A DNA stretch of 64,000 nucleotides from Benzoatithermus sp963720725 (GCA_963720725.1 CAVRGN010000003.1:930001-994000), one strand, 5' to 3'; positions 27,280 through 36,015 are shown, numbered from the stretch's first letter. The notes: a model not told the origin generated them from the sequence alone. Numbers and translations are program-made.

Positions 27280-28248
27280 GTGCCGCATCTGCATCTGTTG
27301 AGCTCGCTCAGCCGACGTGTCGACCGTGTGCCTGCCCTGCGCGACCGGTTGTGGCAGGTCGAGGGCGACATTCTCGAGCGCATCTGGCGCACGATGGGTT
27401 CCGGCACCCTGGACGAGGCGTCGGACCGTGGCGAGCGTGTGCTGCGGCGGCTCGGGCCCTGGCTGCGCAAGCAGCAGCACGTTCTGCAGAACCTGCGGAC
27501 CGCCTTTCCCCACTGGCCGCGGCTGCGGGCCGAGGCGATGGCGCCGCGGGTATGGGGCACGCTCGGTCGGGTCCTGGTGGAGTATGCCTGTATGGACCGG
27601 ATCTGCGATCCGGCTCAAGGGCGGGTCAGGGTCGTCGATCTCGGCGGTATCCGCCACATCCTGGAGCGGGGGCGGCCGGGCATCTTCGTCGCCGCGCACC
27701 TCGCCAACTGGAATTTGCTGCCCCTGGGGGCGGCGCAGTTGGGCATGCCGCTCACCGTCGTCTACCGGCGCCAGTCCAACCCGGCGATCGAGGCGCTCAT
27801 GACCCGGTGGCAGAGTGCCCTGGGCTGCGGCTTCGTCGAGGTGGCCGAGGCATCGCGCGGCCTTGTGCGCGAACTGGGCCAGGGCCGCAGCGTCGGGCTG
27901 CTCATGGATCAGCGCTACGATCGCGGCGAGAAGATCCCGTTCTTCGGCGTGCCCGCGAGCACCACGCTGGTGCCCGCCCGGCTGGCCCTGCGCCTGCGGG
28001 TCCCCCTCATTCCGGTGCGGATCGAGCGGCGCGGCAGCGCGCATTTCGTGATCACGGTGCATCGGCCGATCGAGCCCCGGCCCGCCTGCGACGAGGACGA
28101 CGCCGCCCGGGACATGACCGTGCAGGTCAACGCGCTGTTCGCGCGTTGGATCGCGGCGGCCCCCGACCAGTGGCTGTGCGTCAAGCGGCGCTGGCCGCGG
28201 GTGCGCGCCAAGCTCCCGGGCGGCGGGGTCAAGATCTCGACGACCTAG
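27280..28248 (+). CDS. LpxL/HtrB-family lysophospholipid acyltransferase with altered catalytic motif
   Basis: A 322-residue inner-membrane-associated acyltransferase related to the late acyltransferases of lipid A. Family features include NLRTAFPHWP near residue 71, IFVAAHLANWNLLPLG, MTRWQSALGCG, RSVGLLMDQRY, PFFGVPASTTLVPARLALR and the closing QWLCVKRRW. The catalytic HX4(D/E) motif reads His140-LANW-Asn145: the acidic partner is replaced by Asn (codon AAT). This is at least two base changes from either Glu codon and one from an Asp codon. Start codon GTG 27280; an upstream TTG at 27247 is possible. Its 3' end overlaps the convergent DUF1028 gene by 20 nt. It may be catalytically altered, or may use another acidic residue. 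Confidence 0.82.
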   Translation: MPHLHLLSSLSRRVDRVPALRDRLWQVEGDILERIWRTMGSGTLDEASDRGERVLRRLGPWLRKQQHVLQNLRTAFPHWPRLRAEAMAPRVWGTLGRVLVEYACMDRICDPAQGRVRVVDLGGIRHILERGRPGIFVAAHLANWNLLPLGAAQLGMPLTVVYRRQSNPAIEALMTRWQSALGCGFVEVAEASRGLVRELGQGRSVGLLMDQRYDRGEKIPFFGVPASTTLVPARLALRLRVPLIPVRIERRGSAHFVITVHRPIEPRPACDEDDAARDMTVQVNALFARWIAAAPDQWLCVKRRWPRVRAKLPGGGVKISTT

Positions 28249-28918
28249 CCGCAGCCTGGGTGCCGGGCGGCTCGACCGCCGAGGCCGGGTCCAGCGCCCG
28301 GTCGCGATAGTTGCGCATCTGCGGTCGCCACAGGTGCCACAGATGGTCCAGCTCCGCCACCGGATCGCCCTCGGTCCAGTCGATGCGCAGATCGACCAGC
28401 GGCCAGGGCTCGCGCTCGGCGACCAGAAGGCCGGCGGCATGGACCGTTCCGGCGCCGCCTTCGGCCACCGCGGCCCGCAGGGCGGCGATCAGGCGGTCGG
28501 CCAGCATCCCTTCGGTCCGCAGGCAGGCTTCCACCATGAGGTCCGGCACCCCAGGGTCCGACAGCCGGTTGCACATGGCCGCGCAAGCCTCGCCCTGGGC
28601 GGTGCCGCACAGGCCGGCGGCCTGGCTGCCGGAATGGACGGCCGTGACACCCCCCGCATTGACCAGCGCGACCTGGCGGTACTCGAAATTCTCCTCCGTG
28701 CGCTCGAAGGCGCGCAAGACCGCCTCCGGCCGGTAGCCCCCGGACAGAAGCTCGAGTGCCGCCGGACCCAGCCGCGGATCGGCCATGCTCTGCACGGCCA
28801 CGGCGCCGACCTGGGCCTGCACGAAGGCGCACCGGCCGGTGACCGCGAGCAGGGAGGAAACCACGCCGACGCCGAGCTGCCCGCTGTCGGCACAGCGTGC
28901 GAGGATGGCGCAAGTCAC
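28229..28918 (-). CDS. DUF1028 domain-containing protein
   Basis: A 229-residue member of the DUF1028 family, thought to have an Ntn-hydrolase-like fold but without a settled function. The N-terminus MTCAILARCADSGQLGVGVV and the next block with VGAVAVQSMADPRLG are the family core; GGYRPEAVLRAFE and DLMVEACLRTEGMLADRLIA follow. The last 25 residues are low-complexity. It starts at GTG 28918 and follows the demethylase-like gene by 15 nt, so the two are probably one operon. DUF1028 genes often sit beside amino-acid or amine catabolic genes, consistent with the neighbour. Confidence 0.85.
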   Translation of the reverse strand: MTCAILARCADSGQLGVGVVSSLLAVTGRCAFVQAQVGAVAVQSMADPRLGPAALELLSGGYRPEAVLRAFERTEENFEYRQVALVNAGGVTAVHSGSQAAGLCGTAQGEACAAMCNRLSDPGVPDLMVEACLRTEGMLADRLIAALRAAVAEGGAGTVHAAGLLVAEREPWPLVDLRIDWTEGDPVAELDHLWHLWRPQMRNYRDRALDPASAVEPPGTQAAARSSRS

Positions 28919-28933
28919 GTCCTGGTCACCCGG

Positions 28934-30973
28934 TTAGAGGGATTTGCAGAGCCGGAGCGAATCGTAGATGGCCGCATGGACGTTGCGCGAGGACACCGCG
29001 TCGCCGACCCGGTAGAGCAGGTAGCTCCCGTCCGGATTGGTGACGATCTCCTCGGGCGTGCCGGTGACCAAGCCGTCGACATCAATCGCACCGCCGTTGC
29101 GCGAACCGTCCTTCAGCGCGTGGTAGACCTCGTCGGCGGGCAGCGTGCCGTGCTCGACCACCACCTGGTCGACCTCACGCTCCACCGCCTCCTCCGCATA
29201 CTCGTTCCAGAAGCTGGCGACCAGCCGGTTGCCCTGGCGGCGCACGGCACGCAGCTCGAGGTCCGGCGTCAGCTTGACCCCCTGGCGATAGAGGTCCCGC
29301 AGATAATTGGGGTAGTTGGTGGCGCCGACCTCGAAGGCGAGCATGCGGTCGGGGGTGACCACCTCGAGCGCGACGCCCTTGCGGGCCAGGGCCACCGCCG
29401 TGGAGGGACCCTGGTGCCAGCCATGGTCGTCGTAGAGCAGAACGCTGCCGGCCGGCTCCACATAGCCGCCGAGCACGTCCCAGACGCTGGTGACCAGGTC
29501 CTCGCCTTCCTCCAGAAAGCTCGTGTCGGGCACGCCGCCGGTGGCCACGATGACCACGTCCGGGTCGAGTGCCGCCACTTCCTCGGCTTCGGCATAGTCG
29601 TTGAGGCGCACCTCCACCCCGGCCAGCTCGACCTCCGCGGCGAGCCACCCGGCGATCCCGGCGATCTCCTCGCGGCCCGGCGCCTTGGCGGCGAGGTTGA
29701 TCTGGCCGCCCAGCCGGTCGGTGGCTTCGAGCAGGATCACCTGGTGGCCGCGCAGGGCCGCCACCCGCGCGGCCTCCATGCCGCCGACGCCGCCGCCCAC
29801 CACCACGACCTTGCGGCGCGGCCCGGCGCCGGCAGGGACCACGTGCGGCATGGTCGCCTCCCGGCCCGTGGCCGGGTTGTGGATGCAGAGCGCGTCCTTG
29901 CCCTGGTAGATGCGGTCGATGCAGTAGCCCATGCCCACGCAGGGGCGGATCCGGTGCTCCTCGCCGCGTTCGAGCTTGGCCACGATGTGCGGATCGGCGA
30001 TGTGGGCGCGGGTCATGCCGACCATGTCGACGAAGCCCTGGGCCACCGCCCAGCGCGCGGTCGACAGGTCGGGGATGCGCGAGGCCTGGAACACCGGCAG
30101 GCCGGTGGCGCGGCGGATGCGCCCGGCGAGTTCCAGGAAGGGCCCGTAGCGATGGCCCATGTTGGGAATGGTGTAGGCGACCTGCGCATCGGTGCCGAGC
30201 GCGCCGGCCACCACGTTGAAGAAGTCGATCAGGCCGCTGTCCGCCAGGATCCTGGCGATCGCCTCGCACTCGTCCGGATCTCGCCCGGCGCGCATGTGCT
30301 CGTCGCCGGTCAGGCGGATGCCGACGATGTAGTCGGGACCCACCGCCTCGCGGATGGTGCCGAACACCTCGAGCGCGAACCGGCAGCGATTGTCCAGGCT
30401 GCCGCCATAGGCGTCGGTGCGCCGATTGAGCGCCGGCGAGAGGAACTGATCGACCAGATGGCCCCAGGCGATCACCTCGACGCCGTCCAGACCGCCCTCC
30501 TTGCAGCGCCGGGCGCCGGCGGCGTAACCGGCGAGCACGCGCTTGATCTCGTGCAGCTCGATGGTCTTGGGGAAGGATCGGTGCTGGCGTTCGCGGATCG
30601 GGCTCGGCGCCAGGGTCGGCAGCCAGTCGGCGACGTCGTCGCAGGTACGCCGTCCCATGTGGGTGATCTGGCACATCAGGGCGCAGTCGTGCCGGTGAAC
30701 TGCGTCGGCGAGCTCTTGGAAGTAAGGGACGACGGCATCGGTCGAGGCATTGATCTGGCCGAATGCCGAGGGGCTGTCAGGTGCGGTGGTGGTCGAGCCG
30801 CCGAACATCGTCAGCGCCAGCCCGCCCTTGGCCTTTTCCTCGTGGTAGAGCCGGTAGCGCTGCTTGGGCTTGCCGTCCTCGACGTAGGACGGGGCGTGGG
30901 CGGTGCTCATCACCCGGTTCTTGAGCCGGAGCCCCTTGAGCTGGAACGGTTCGAGAACTGGATCGGTGGCCAT
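28934..30973 (-). CDS. NADH:flavin oxidoreductase, DgcA/StcD-like (dimethylglycine or N-methylproline demethylase type)
   Basis: A 679-residue two-part flavoenzyme. Residues 1 to about 330 form an Old Yellow Enzyme barrel (start PFQLKGLRLKNRVMSTAHAP; FGGSTTTAPDS; DAYGGSLDNRCRF). Residues about 388-679 form a nucleotide-binding half with VVGGGVGGMEAARVA (391 onward) and VVIVATGGVP. Between them lies the iron-sulfur segment with Cys345, Cys351 and Cys363, but Met348 takes the place of the second Cys of the usual CxxC. CVGMGYCIDRIY followed by HNPATGREATMPH matches my recollection of the DgcA/StcD group that demethylates dimethylglycine or N-methylproline. The exact substrate is inference. The ATG 30973 is chosen as the start of the conserved region. 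Confidence 0.8.
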   Translation of the reverse strand: MATDPVLEPFQLKGLRLKNRVMSTAHAPSYVEDGKPKQRYRLYHEEKAKGGLALTMFGGSTTTAPDSPSAFGQINASTDAVVPYFQELADAVHRHDCALMCQITHMGRRTCDDVADWLPTLAPSPIRERQHRSFPKTIELHEIKRVLAGYAAGARRCKEGGLDGVEVIAWGHLVDQFLSPALNRRTDAYGGSLDNRCRFALEVFGTIREAVGPDYIVGIRLTGDEHMRAGRDPDECEAIARILADSGLIDFFNVVAGALGTDAQVAYTIPNMGHRYGPFLELAGRIRRATGLPVFQASRIPDLSTARWAVAQGFVDMVGMTRAHIADPHIVAKLERGEEHRIRPCVGMGYCIDRIYQGKDALCIHNPATGREATMPHVVPAGAGPRRKVVVVGGGVGGMEAARVAALRGHQVILLEATDRLGGQINLAAKAPGREEIAGIAGWLAAEVELAGVEVRLNDYAEAEEVAALDPDVVIVATGGVPDTSFLEEGEDLVTSVWDVLGGYVEPAGSVLLYDDHGWHQGPSTAVALARKGVALEVVTPDRMLAFEVGATNYPNYLRDLYRQGVKLTPDLELRAVRRQGNRLVASFWNEYAEEAVEREVDQVVVEHGTLPADEVYHALKDGSRNGGAIDVDGLVTGTPEEIVTNPDGSYLLYRVGDAVSSRNVHAAIYDSLRLCKSL

Positions 30974-31068
30974 GGGCACGGACCTCGCGCGGCGTGAACC
31001 GGCGTTGGAATCTAGCTGGCGGCGACCCGCCGTCTTGCGTGCGCGCGACATGGCGCGCGGCACGGATT

Positions 31069-31230
31069 CTAGCGGTCCGGCTTCGGTTCGTCCTCATCGT
31101 CGAACAGGATGCGCTCGGCCGCGCCATCGAGATCGTCGTACTGGCCGCTGCGCAGCGCCCACAGGAAGGCACCCAACCCCATCAGACCCAGAAACAGGGC
31201 GATGGGGATCAGGTAGATCAGGGCGGACAT
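31069..31230 (-). CDS. ccoS: cbb3-type cytochrome oxidase assembly protein CcoS
   Basis: A 53-residue protein read from the sequence. It is one membrane helix (LIYLIPIALFLGLMGLGAF) followed by ALRSGQYDDLDGAAERILFDDE. The YDDLDG-x-AERIL signature is diagnostic of CcoS, which is needed to insert haem and copper cofactors into the CcoN subunit. The ATG at 31230 lies 6 nt after the ccoI stop, so it is the last gene of ccoG-ccoH-ccoI-ccoS. The 95 nt between its stop and the start of the demethylase gene show no gene. Confidence 0.93.
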   Translation of the reverse strand: MSALIYLIPIALFLGLMGLGAFLWALRSGQYDDLDGAAERILFDDEDEPKPDR

Positions 31231-31236
31231 GGCGGC

Positions 31237-33456
31237 TCAGACGGCGCCGGGCCGGGACCGAGCCAGCCGCATCGAGTTCAGCACCACGACGATCGAGCTG
31301 GTCGACATCGCCAGGGCGGCCACCAGGGGCGTGACGAAGCCCATGATCGCGAACGGCACCGCCAGGAGATTGTAGGCGAGGGAAAGCGCGAAGTTCTCTC
31401 TGACCAGGCGCTCGGCCCGGCGCGCCACGTCGATGACCTCGAGCAGCGGCGCCAAGCGGGCGCCCTGGAACACGGCGTCGGCCGCCGTCTGCGCGATGTC
31501 GACCGCCGTCGCCGGCGACAGCGAGACGTAGGCCGCGGCCAGGGCCGGTGCGTCGTTCAGGCCGTCGCCGACCATCAGGACCTTGCGGCCGGCCCCTGCC
31601 CACGCCTCGAGTCGGGCGGTCTTGTCGACCGGCCGGCAGCCTCCCTCCCAGTCCGCGATGCCCAATTCGGACGCGACCTGGCCCACCGTCTGCGGCCGGT
31701 CACCCGAGAGCAGTGCAACGCCGTAGCCGCGACGGCGCAGTTCGGCCACGACCACGGCCGCGTCGGTCCGCAACCGGTCGGTGAAGGCGAACCGGACCGG
31801 CGGCGCGCCGGGGCGGGCCAGCCACAGCTCGGCGCCCGGCGCCTCGTCGTCCGCCACGCCGGCGGCCCAGTCTCGCCGGCCCAGCCGCCATTCGCCCTCG
31901 CCGGTCGTACGCCGCAGTCCGCAGCCCGGGACCTCCTCGACCCCGCTCATGGCCTTGGCATGCGGCGCGGCAGCCGCAAGGGCGCGGGCCAGCGGATGGC
32001 GCGAGGCGCGGGCCATGCCCGCCGCGGCCAGCAGGTCGGCCTCGTCCGCTCCCGGCAGCAGCGTCGGCCGGCCCTCGGTCAACGTCCCGGTCTTGTCGAA
32101 GGCCACCATGTCGGCCCGCGCGAAGCGCTCGAGCGCGGTCGCCGACTTGAGCAGCGTGCCGGCGCGCATCAGACGGCTGCTGGCCAGCACCTGCACCGCC
32201 GGCACGGCGAGGCCCAGGGCGCAGGGGCAGGTGATGATCAGCACCGCGACGGCATAGAGCAGCGCCGTCTGCCACGGCGCAGCACCGCTCAGGCTCCAGC
32301 CGAGGAAGGTGAAGAGCGCCAGGCCGTGCACCACCGGCGCGTAGGCGCGCGCCATACGGTCGGCGATGGCGACGAAGCGCGAGCGCCGCTGCTCGGCCAG
32401 TTCCATCAGCCGGACGATCTCGGCCAGCAGCGTTCCCTCGCCGATCGCGCGCACCCGGATCCGCAAGGGTTCGCCCAGATTGACCGTCCCGGCGAAGACG
32501 CGCTCGCCGGGGCCGACCCGCTGCGGCACGGTCTCGCCGGTGATCAGCGCGGTGTCGAGTTCGCCGCGGCCGCTGCCGACGGTGCCGTCGGCACCGATCC
32601 GCTCGCCGGTCGCGACCAGGATCTCCTGACCGACTTCGAGCTGCTCCGGCCGCACGCTGCGGACCGAGCCGTCGGGCAGCAGCAGGCTGATCGCGGCGGC
32701 GTTCAAGGCCAGCAGGCGCTCGGCCGCCGAGCGGGCGCTACCGCGGGCGCGCTGGTCGAGATAGCGGCCGATCAGCAGGAAGAACAGCAGGGTGACGGCG
32801 CTGTCGAAATAGGCGTGGTGGCCGCCGCGCAGCGTCTCGGCCAGGCTCATGCCCGGGGCCAGGAGCACCGCCAGCGAGATCGGCACGTCCATGTTGGTGC
32901 GGCCGGCGCGCAGTGCCCGCAGGGCGGAGCGGAAGAACGGCCGGCCGGCATAGGCGATGGCGGGCAGCGCGATGAGCGCCTCGAACCAATGGAGCAAGGT
33001 GCGCGTGGCATCGCCCATACCGGTGGCGTTGCCGGCCCAGACGGAGACCGCGAGCAGCATGACGTTGCCGGCGGCGAATCCCGCCACGGCCATGCAGCGC
33101 AGCAGTTCGCGCTCGGACCGGTCATCCAGCGCCCGGAGCCGCTCCGGGTCGAACGGCACCACCCCGTAGCCGAGCTCGGCCACCGCTTCGGCGAGCCGGT
33201 TGCCGCGACCGGCTTCGCCTTGCCAGCGCAGGGTGAGCCGGCGTGTGGTGAGATTGACCCGCGCGGTCAGGAGATCGCCCTCACGCGCAAGAGTGCGCTC
33301 GATCTTGCGCACGCAGGCGCCGCAATGCGCACCCTCGACCAGGAGGTGGAGGACGTTGGCGCCCCCTTCCGGTTCGCTGCGCACGAACGGCGCCACGTCC
33401 GGCGCCGATGCGTTGGCCGGCAGCGCGGGCGGGCACGCGGCGAGCGGGACCGCCAT
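31237..33456 (-). CDS. ccoI: copper-translocating P-type ATPase CcoI/FixI
   Basis: A 739-residue P1B-type ATPase that exports copper to the periplasm for assembly of the CuB centre of cbb3 oxidase. It has an N-terminal metal domain with GAHCGACVRKIE (Cys45, Cys48), eight predicted membrane helices, the ion-binding CPC in TCPCALGLAVPA, the phosphorylation site AFDKTGTLTEG, an HP motif (ASRHPLARAL) and the hinge VGDGLNDAPALAAAY. It lies between ccoH and ccoS with gaps of 2 and 6 nt. Context rather than sequence separates it from the detoxifying CopA type. Confidence 0.94.
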   Translation of the reverse strand: MAVPLAACPPALPANASAPDVAPFVRSEPEGGANVLHLLVEGAHCGACVRKIERTLAREGDLLTARVNLTTRRLTLRWQGEAGRGNRLAEAVAELGYGVVPFDPERLRALDDRSERELLRCMAVAGFAAGNVMLLAVSVWAGNATGMGDATRTLLHWFEALIALPAIAYAGRPFFRSALRALRAGRTNMDVPISLAVLLAPGMSLAETLRGGHHAYFDSAVTLLFFLLIGRYLDQRARGSARSAAERLLALNAAAISLLLPDGSVRSVRPEQLEVGQEILVATGERIGADGTVGSGRGELDTALITGETVPQRVGPGERVFAGTVNLGEPLRIRVRAIGEGTLLAEIVRLMELAEQRRSRFVAIADRMARAYAPVVHGLALFTFLGWSLSGAAPWQTALLYAVAVLIITCPCALGLAVPAVQVLASSRLMRAGTLLKSATALERFARADMVAFDKTGTLTEGRPTLLPGADEADLLAAAGMARASRHPLARALAAAAPHAKAMSGVEEVPGCGLRRTTGEGEWRLGRRDWAAGVADDEAPGAELWLARPGAPPVRFAFTDRLRTDAAVVVAELRRRGYGVALLSGDRPQTVGQVASELGIADWEGGCRPVDKTARLEAWAGAGRKVLMVGDGLNDAPALAAAYVSLSPATAVDIAQTAADAVFQGARLAPLLEVIDVARRAERLVRENFALSLAYNLLAVPFAIMGFVTPLVAALAMSTSSIVVVLNSMRLARSRPGAV

Positions 33457-33458
33457 GC

Positions 33459-33950
33459 TCAGGGCAGCACGACCCGCTGGTCGCGCACAAGCAGGTCCAC
33501 GCCGCGACGGACGGTGGCGTGGAGGTTCCAGGCGCCTTCCACCGGCAGCGCGAACCGGCCGCGGTAGAGGCCGGGCTCGACGGCGGCGAGGGCGAGCGCG
33601 AAGTCGATGCCTTCGCTGGTCGGTCGCTCGAACCGGACCGCAACCTCGGCCCCGGCGATCGGACGGCCGTCACGGTCGGTCAGGCGGAGCTCGATCTCGC
33701 CGTTCCCGTCCGCGATCCGCACCGTGATCGCGGGCCGCCAGCCCAGGGCCGCCGCGCGTGCCGCCGCGTCGAGATTGCGGTTGTAGGTGAGGCCATTGTC
33801 GTAAGCCTGGTTGGTGGCGAGCCCGGTCCAGCTCGTCAGGGCCAGCCAGATCATGGTGCCGTTGACCGCCAGGACCAGGAGGAAGCCGCCGACGAACAGC
33901 CAGGGAATCCAGTAGCCGGGCGGCCGGCGGACAGACATGGCGGCGCTCAT
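33459..33950 (-). CDS. ccoH: FixH/CcoH family protein
   Basis: A 163-residue membrane-anchored periplasmic protein required for cbb3 oxidase assembly. One membrane helix (WIPWLFVGGFLLVLAVNGTM) is followed by SWTGLATNQAYDNGLTYNR, the hallmark of FixH. A periplasmic beta-domain then contains ELRLTDRDGRPIAGAEVAVRFERP and ends ATVRRGVDLLVRDQRVVLP. The ATG overlaps the ccoG stop (ATGA at 33947-33950), so translation is coupled. The in-frame ATG four codons later is an alternative start. Confidence 0.92.
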   Translation of the reverse strand: MSAAMSVRRPPGYWIPWLFVGGFLLVLAVNGTMIWLALTSWTGLATNQAYDNGLTYNRNLDAAARAAALGWRPAITVRIADGNGEIELRLTDRDGRPIAGAEVAVRFERPTSEGIDFALALAAVEPGLYRGRFALPVEGAWNLHATVRRGVDLLVRDQRVVLP

Positions 33951-35404
33951 CGCTTCGGGCCGCGGAAGATGCTCTCATAGCTGGTGATGCGGCCGGTCTC
34001 CAGGTCCTTCAGCGTGAGCTCCAGCTCCGATTGCTCGTCAGGCACGCCGGCGCGCGGCAGCTGGACGAAGACATGGTGGCTGGCCACGCCGCCCGGTGGT
34101 GCGGTGAGGATCGCGGTCGGGCCGCTGCCCTCCGCGCCCTGGACGGCGATCCGCCCGTCGGCGTTCTCGACGCCGAGCTCATAGCTCTTGGCGGTATGCT
34201 CCTTGTTCATCACCCGGATGACGTAGCCGTTGCGGATGCTGCCGTCGGACATGGTGACGAACAGCGGGTTCCGGTCCGGGATGATGTTGACGTCGACCGC
34301 TTCGCGCAGCCACAGCACGCTCAGCATGACCAGGCCGACGAGCGAGATGACCGCGACATAGAGCAGGGTGCGCGGGCGGAAAAGGCGGTAGACCGAGGAC
34401 TGGCCCGCCGATCGCAGCTCCAGGTTGCGCTCGCTGTCGTAGGCGATGAGCTTGGTGGGTCGGCCGATGCGCTCCATGACCTCGTCGCAGGCATCGATGC
34501 ACAGGCCGCAGCCGATGCATTCGAGCTGGAATCCGTCGCGGATGTCGATCCCCATCGGGCAGACCGCCACGCACTGCTTGCAGTCGATGCAGTCGCCGCG
34601 GCCGTCGAAGCTGTCGCCTTTGCGGTACTTGCCGCGGGGCTCGCCGCGCCAGGCCTCGTAGGTGACCGCCAGGGTGTCCTTGTCGACCAGGGCACCCTGG
34701 ATGCGCGGCCATGGGCACATGTAGGTGCAGACCTGCTCGCGGGCCATGCCGGCCAGCAGGTAGGTGGTGGCGGTGAACAGGAAGACGAAGAAGTAGGTGC
34801 CCGCACCGGCCTGGCCGGTGAACAACTCGCCGACCACGGTGGGGGCGTCGCGGAAATACATGATCCAGGCGCCGCCGGTCAGGAAGGCGATCAGCAGCCA
34901 GACGGCGTGCTTGAGGATCCGCTTGCGCCACTTGGCACCGGTCCAGGGCGCCTTGTCGAAGCGGATGCGCTCGCCACGGTCGCCCTCGATCCAGCGCTCG
35001 ACCTGCATGAACAGATCGGTCCAGACCGTCTGCGGGCAGGCGAAGCCGCACCACAGGCGGCCGAACAGGGAGGTGGCGAGGAACAGGCCGAAGGCGGCGA
35101 GCATCAGGATGCCGGTGAGGAAATAGACCTCCTGCGGCCAGATCTCGATGCCGAAGAAATAGAGCCGGCCTCCCGCCATGTCGGCGAGCACCGCCTGGGT
35201 CGGCGCGTCCGGGCCGCGGTCCCAGCGCAGCCATGGGGTGAGATAGTAGATCCCGAGCAGGACCGCGAGCGCCACCCACTTGACCGTGCGGAACTGGCCC
35301 CGCACCGCCTTGGCGTACACCTCGACCCGGCCGGCGTAGAGCGGGGATGCACGCTGCTCGGCACGCGAGAGCGTCTCCTCGGTCTGCACGGTTTCGCTGC
35401 TCAT
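33947..35404 (-). CDS. ccoG: cytochrome c oxidase accessory protein CcoG (FixG/RdxA)
   Basis: A 485-residue inner-membrane iron-sulfur protein proposed to reduce copper during cbb3 oxidase maturation. N-terminal membrane helices include VALAVLLGIYYLTPWL and FFVFLFTATTYLLAGMA. Two ferredoxin-type clusters are seen in CIDCKQCVAVCPMGID and CIGCGLCIDACDEV, with extra conserved Cys at FACPQTVWTD and TYMCPWPRIQGAL. A C-terminal beta domain ends the protein. It heads ccoG-ccoH-ccoI-ccoS. I found no FNR/FixK-type TTGAT-N4-ATCAA box in the upstream gap. Confidence 0.95.
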   Translation of the reverse strand: MSSETVQTEETLSRAEQRASPLYAGRVEVYAKAVRGQFRTVKWVALAVLLGIYYLTPWLRWDRGPDAPTQAVLADMAGGRLYFFGIEIWPQEVYFLTGILMLAAFGLFLATSLFGRLWCGFACPQTVWTDLFMQVERWIEGDRGERIRFDKAPWTGAKWRKRILKHAVWLLIAFLTGGAWIMYFRDAPTVVGELFTGQAGAGTYFFVFLFTATTYLLAGMAREQVCTYMCPWPRIQGALVDKDTLAVTYEAWRGEPRGKYRKGDSFDGRGDCIDCKQCVAVCPMGIDIRDGFQLECIGCGLCIDACDEVMERIGRPTKLIAYDSERNLELRSAGQSSVYRLFRPRTLLYVAVISLVGLVMLSVLWLREAVDVNIIPDRNPLFVTMSDGSIRNGYVIRVMNKEHTAKSYELGVENADGRIAVQGAEGSGPTAILTAPPGGVASHHVFVQLPRAGVPDEQSELELTLKDLETGRITSYESIFRGPKR

Positions 35405-35461
35405 GCCGCCCCGCTTGCCATAGCTCCACGGTCCAGTCGCCGCAGGACCCGCCAGCCGCGG

Positions 35462-35602
35462 CTACGCCTCGATCTCCCGCAGCGAAACCGTGCCGCCGTG
35501 CGCCCGAGCGACGGTCCGATCCAGGTAAATTGCGGCAGTCGCGGCGGTGTTGTCTCGGCTCGCGCCGCCGCTGCGACATCGTGCGCCAGCCAATGCCCTC
35601 AT
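35462..35602 (-). CDS. possible 46-residue ORF coupled to fliX
   Basis: A 46-residue minus-strand frame whose ATG overlaps the fliX stop as ATGA, the arrangement usual for coupled genes. The protein begins MRALAGARCRSG and ends RAHGGTVSLREIEA. Its final segment is faintly reminiscent of a histidine-kinase G-box end, but it is far too short to be one. Third-position G+C is lower than in neighbours. It fills most of the 194-nt gap between fliX and ccoG. No family recognised; it may be spurious. Confidence 0.25.
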   Translation of the reverse strand: MRALAGARCRSGGASRDNTAATAAIYLDRTVARAHGGTVSLREIEA

Positions 35603-36015
35603 CCCTCGGTTGCCGCCGCTTCCAGCTTTGCCAGCTCGACCGCGCAGCGCACGTCGATCGCCTCGATCAGCCGCTCGAGGCGCGGTTCGTCCGCGAGCTC
35701 CAGCTTGCGGGCGAGTTCGCCCTGCAGGCGCCGGAGCAGGTCCAGCGGCACGCTCCCGTCAAGGAGCCCCAGGCGCAGCTCGTCCAGACGCTCGAGGAGC
35801 GAGCGGCCGCGGCCGAGGGCGCGCCGTCGCCGTTCCACGGCGGGCTCCGGCAGGTCCTGCAGGGCCAGCAGCCCGCTGATGGCCGCCGGTGCCGCGGCCG
35901 GCGCTGCTGCCGCTGCGCTCGCCGCACCGGCCAGGGCGAAGCCGGACGCCCGGCTCGTCCGCCCGGCCGACTGCGGCGACCGCAACCTTGGACCGCCCGC
36001 TCCGGTGACCTGCAT
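35599..36015 (-). CDS. fliX: flagellar assembly regulator FliX
   Basis: A 138-residue alphaproteobacterial protein that couples assembly of early flagellar structures to later flagellar gene expression, acting with FlbD in Caulobacter. It starts MQVTGAGGPRL, has a disordered Ala/Ser linker, then the conserved ISGLLALQDL and a helical C-terminus (RSLLERLDELRLGLLDGSVP and LARKLELADEPRLERLIEAI). I prefer the ATG at 36015 because GGAG lies 6 nt upstream; an ATG at 36027 also exists. It is divergent from flgI, an arrangement also known in Caulobacter. Confidence 0.9.
   Translation of the reverse strand: MQVTGAGGPRLRSPQSAGRTSRASGFALAGAASAAAAAPAAAPAAISGLLALQDLPEPAVERRRRALGRGRSLLERLDELRLGLLDGSVPLDLLRRLQGELARKLELADEPRLERLIEAIDVRCAVELAKLEAAATEG

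Noticed and set aside
35462..35602. Fragment of a sensor histidine kinase
   Set aside because: The segment RAHGGTVSL recalls the G2 box end of a kinase, but no other kinase motif is found in any frame nearby.
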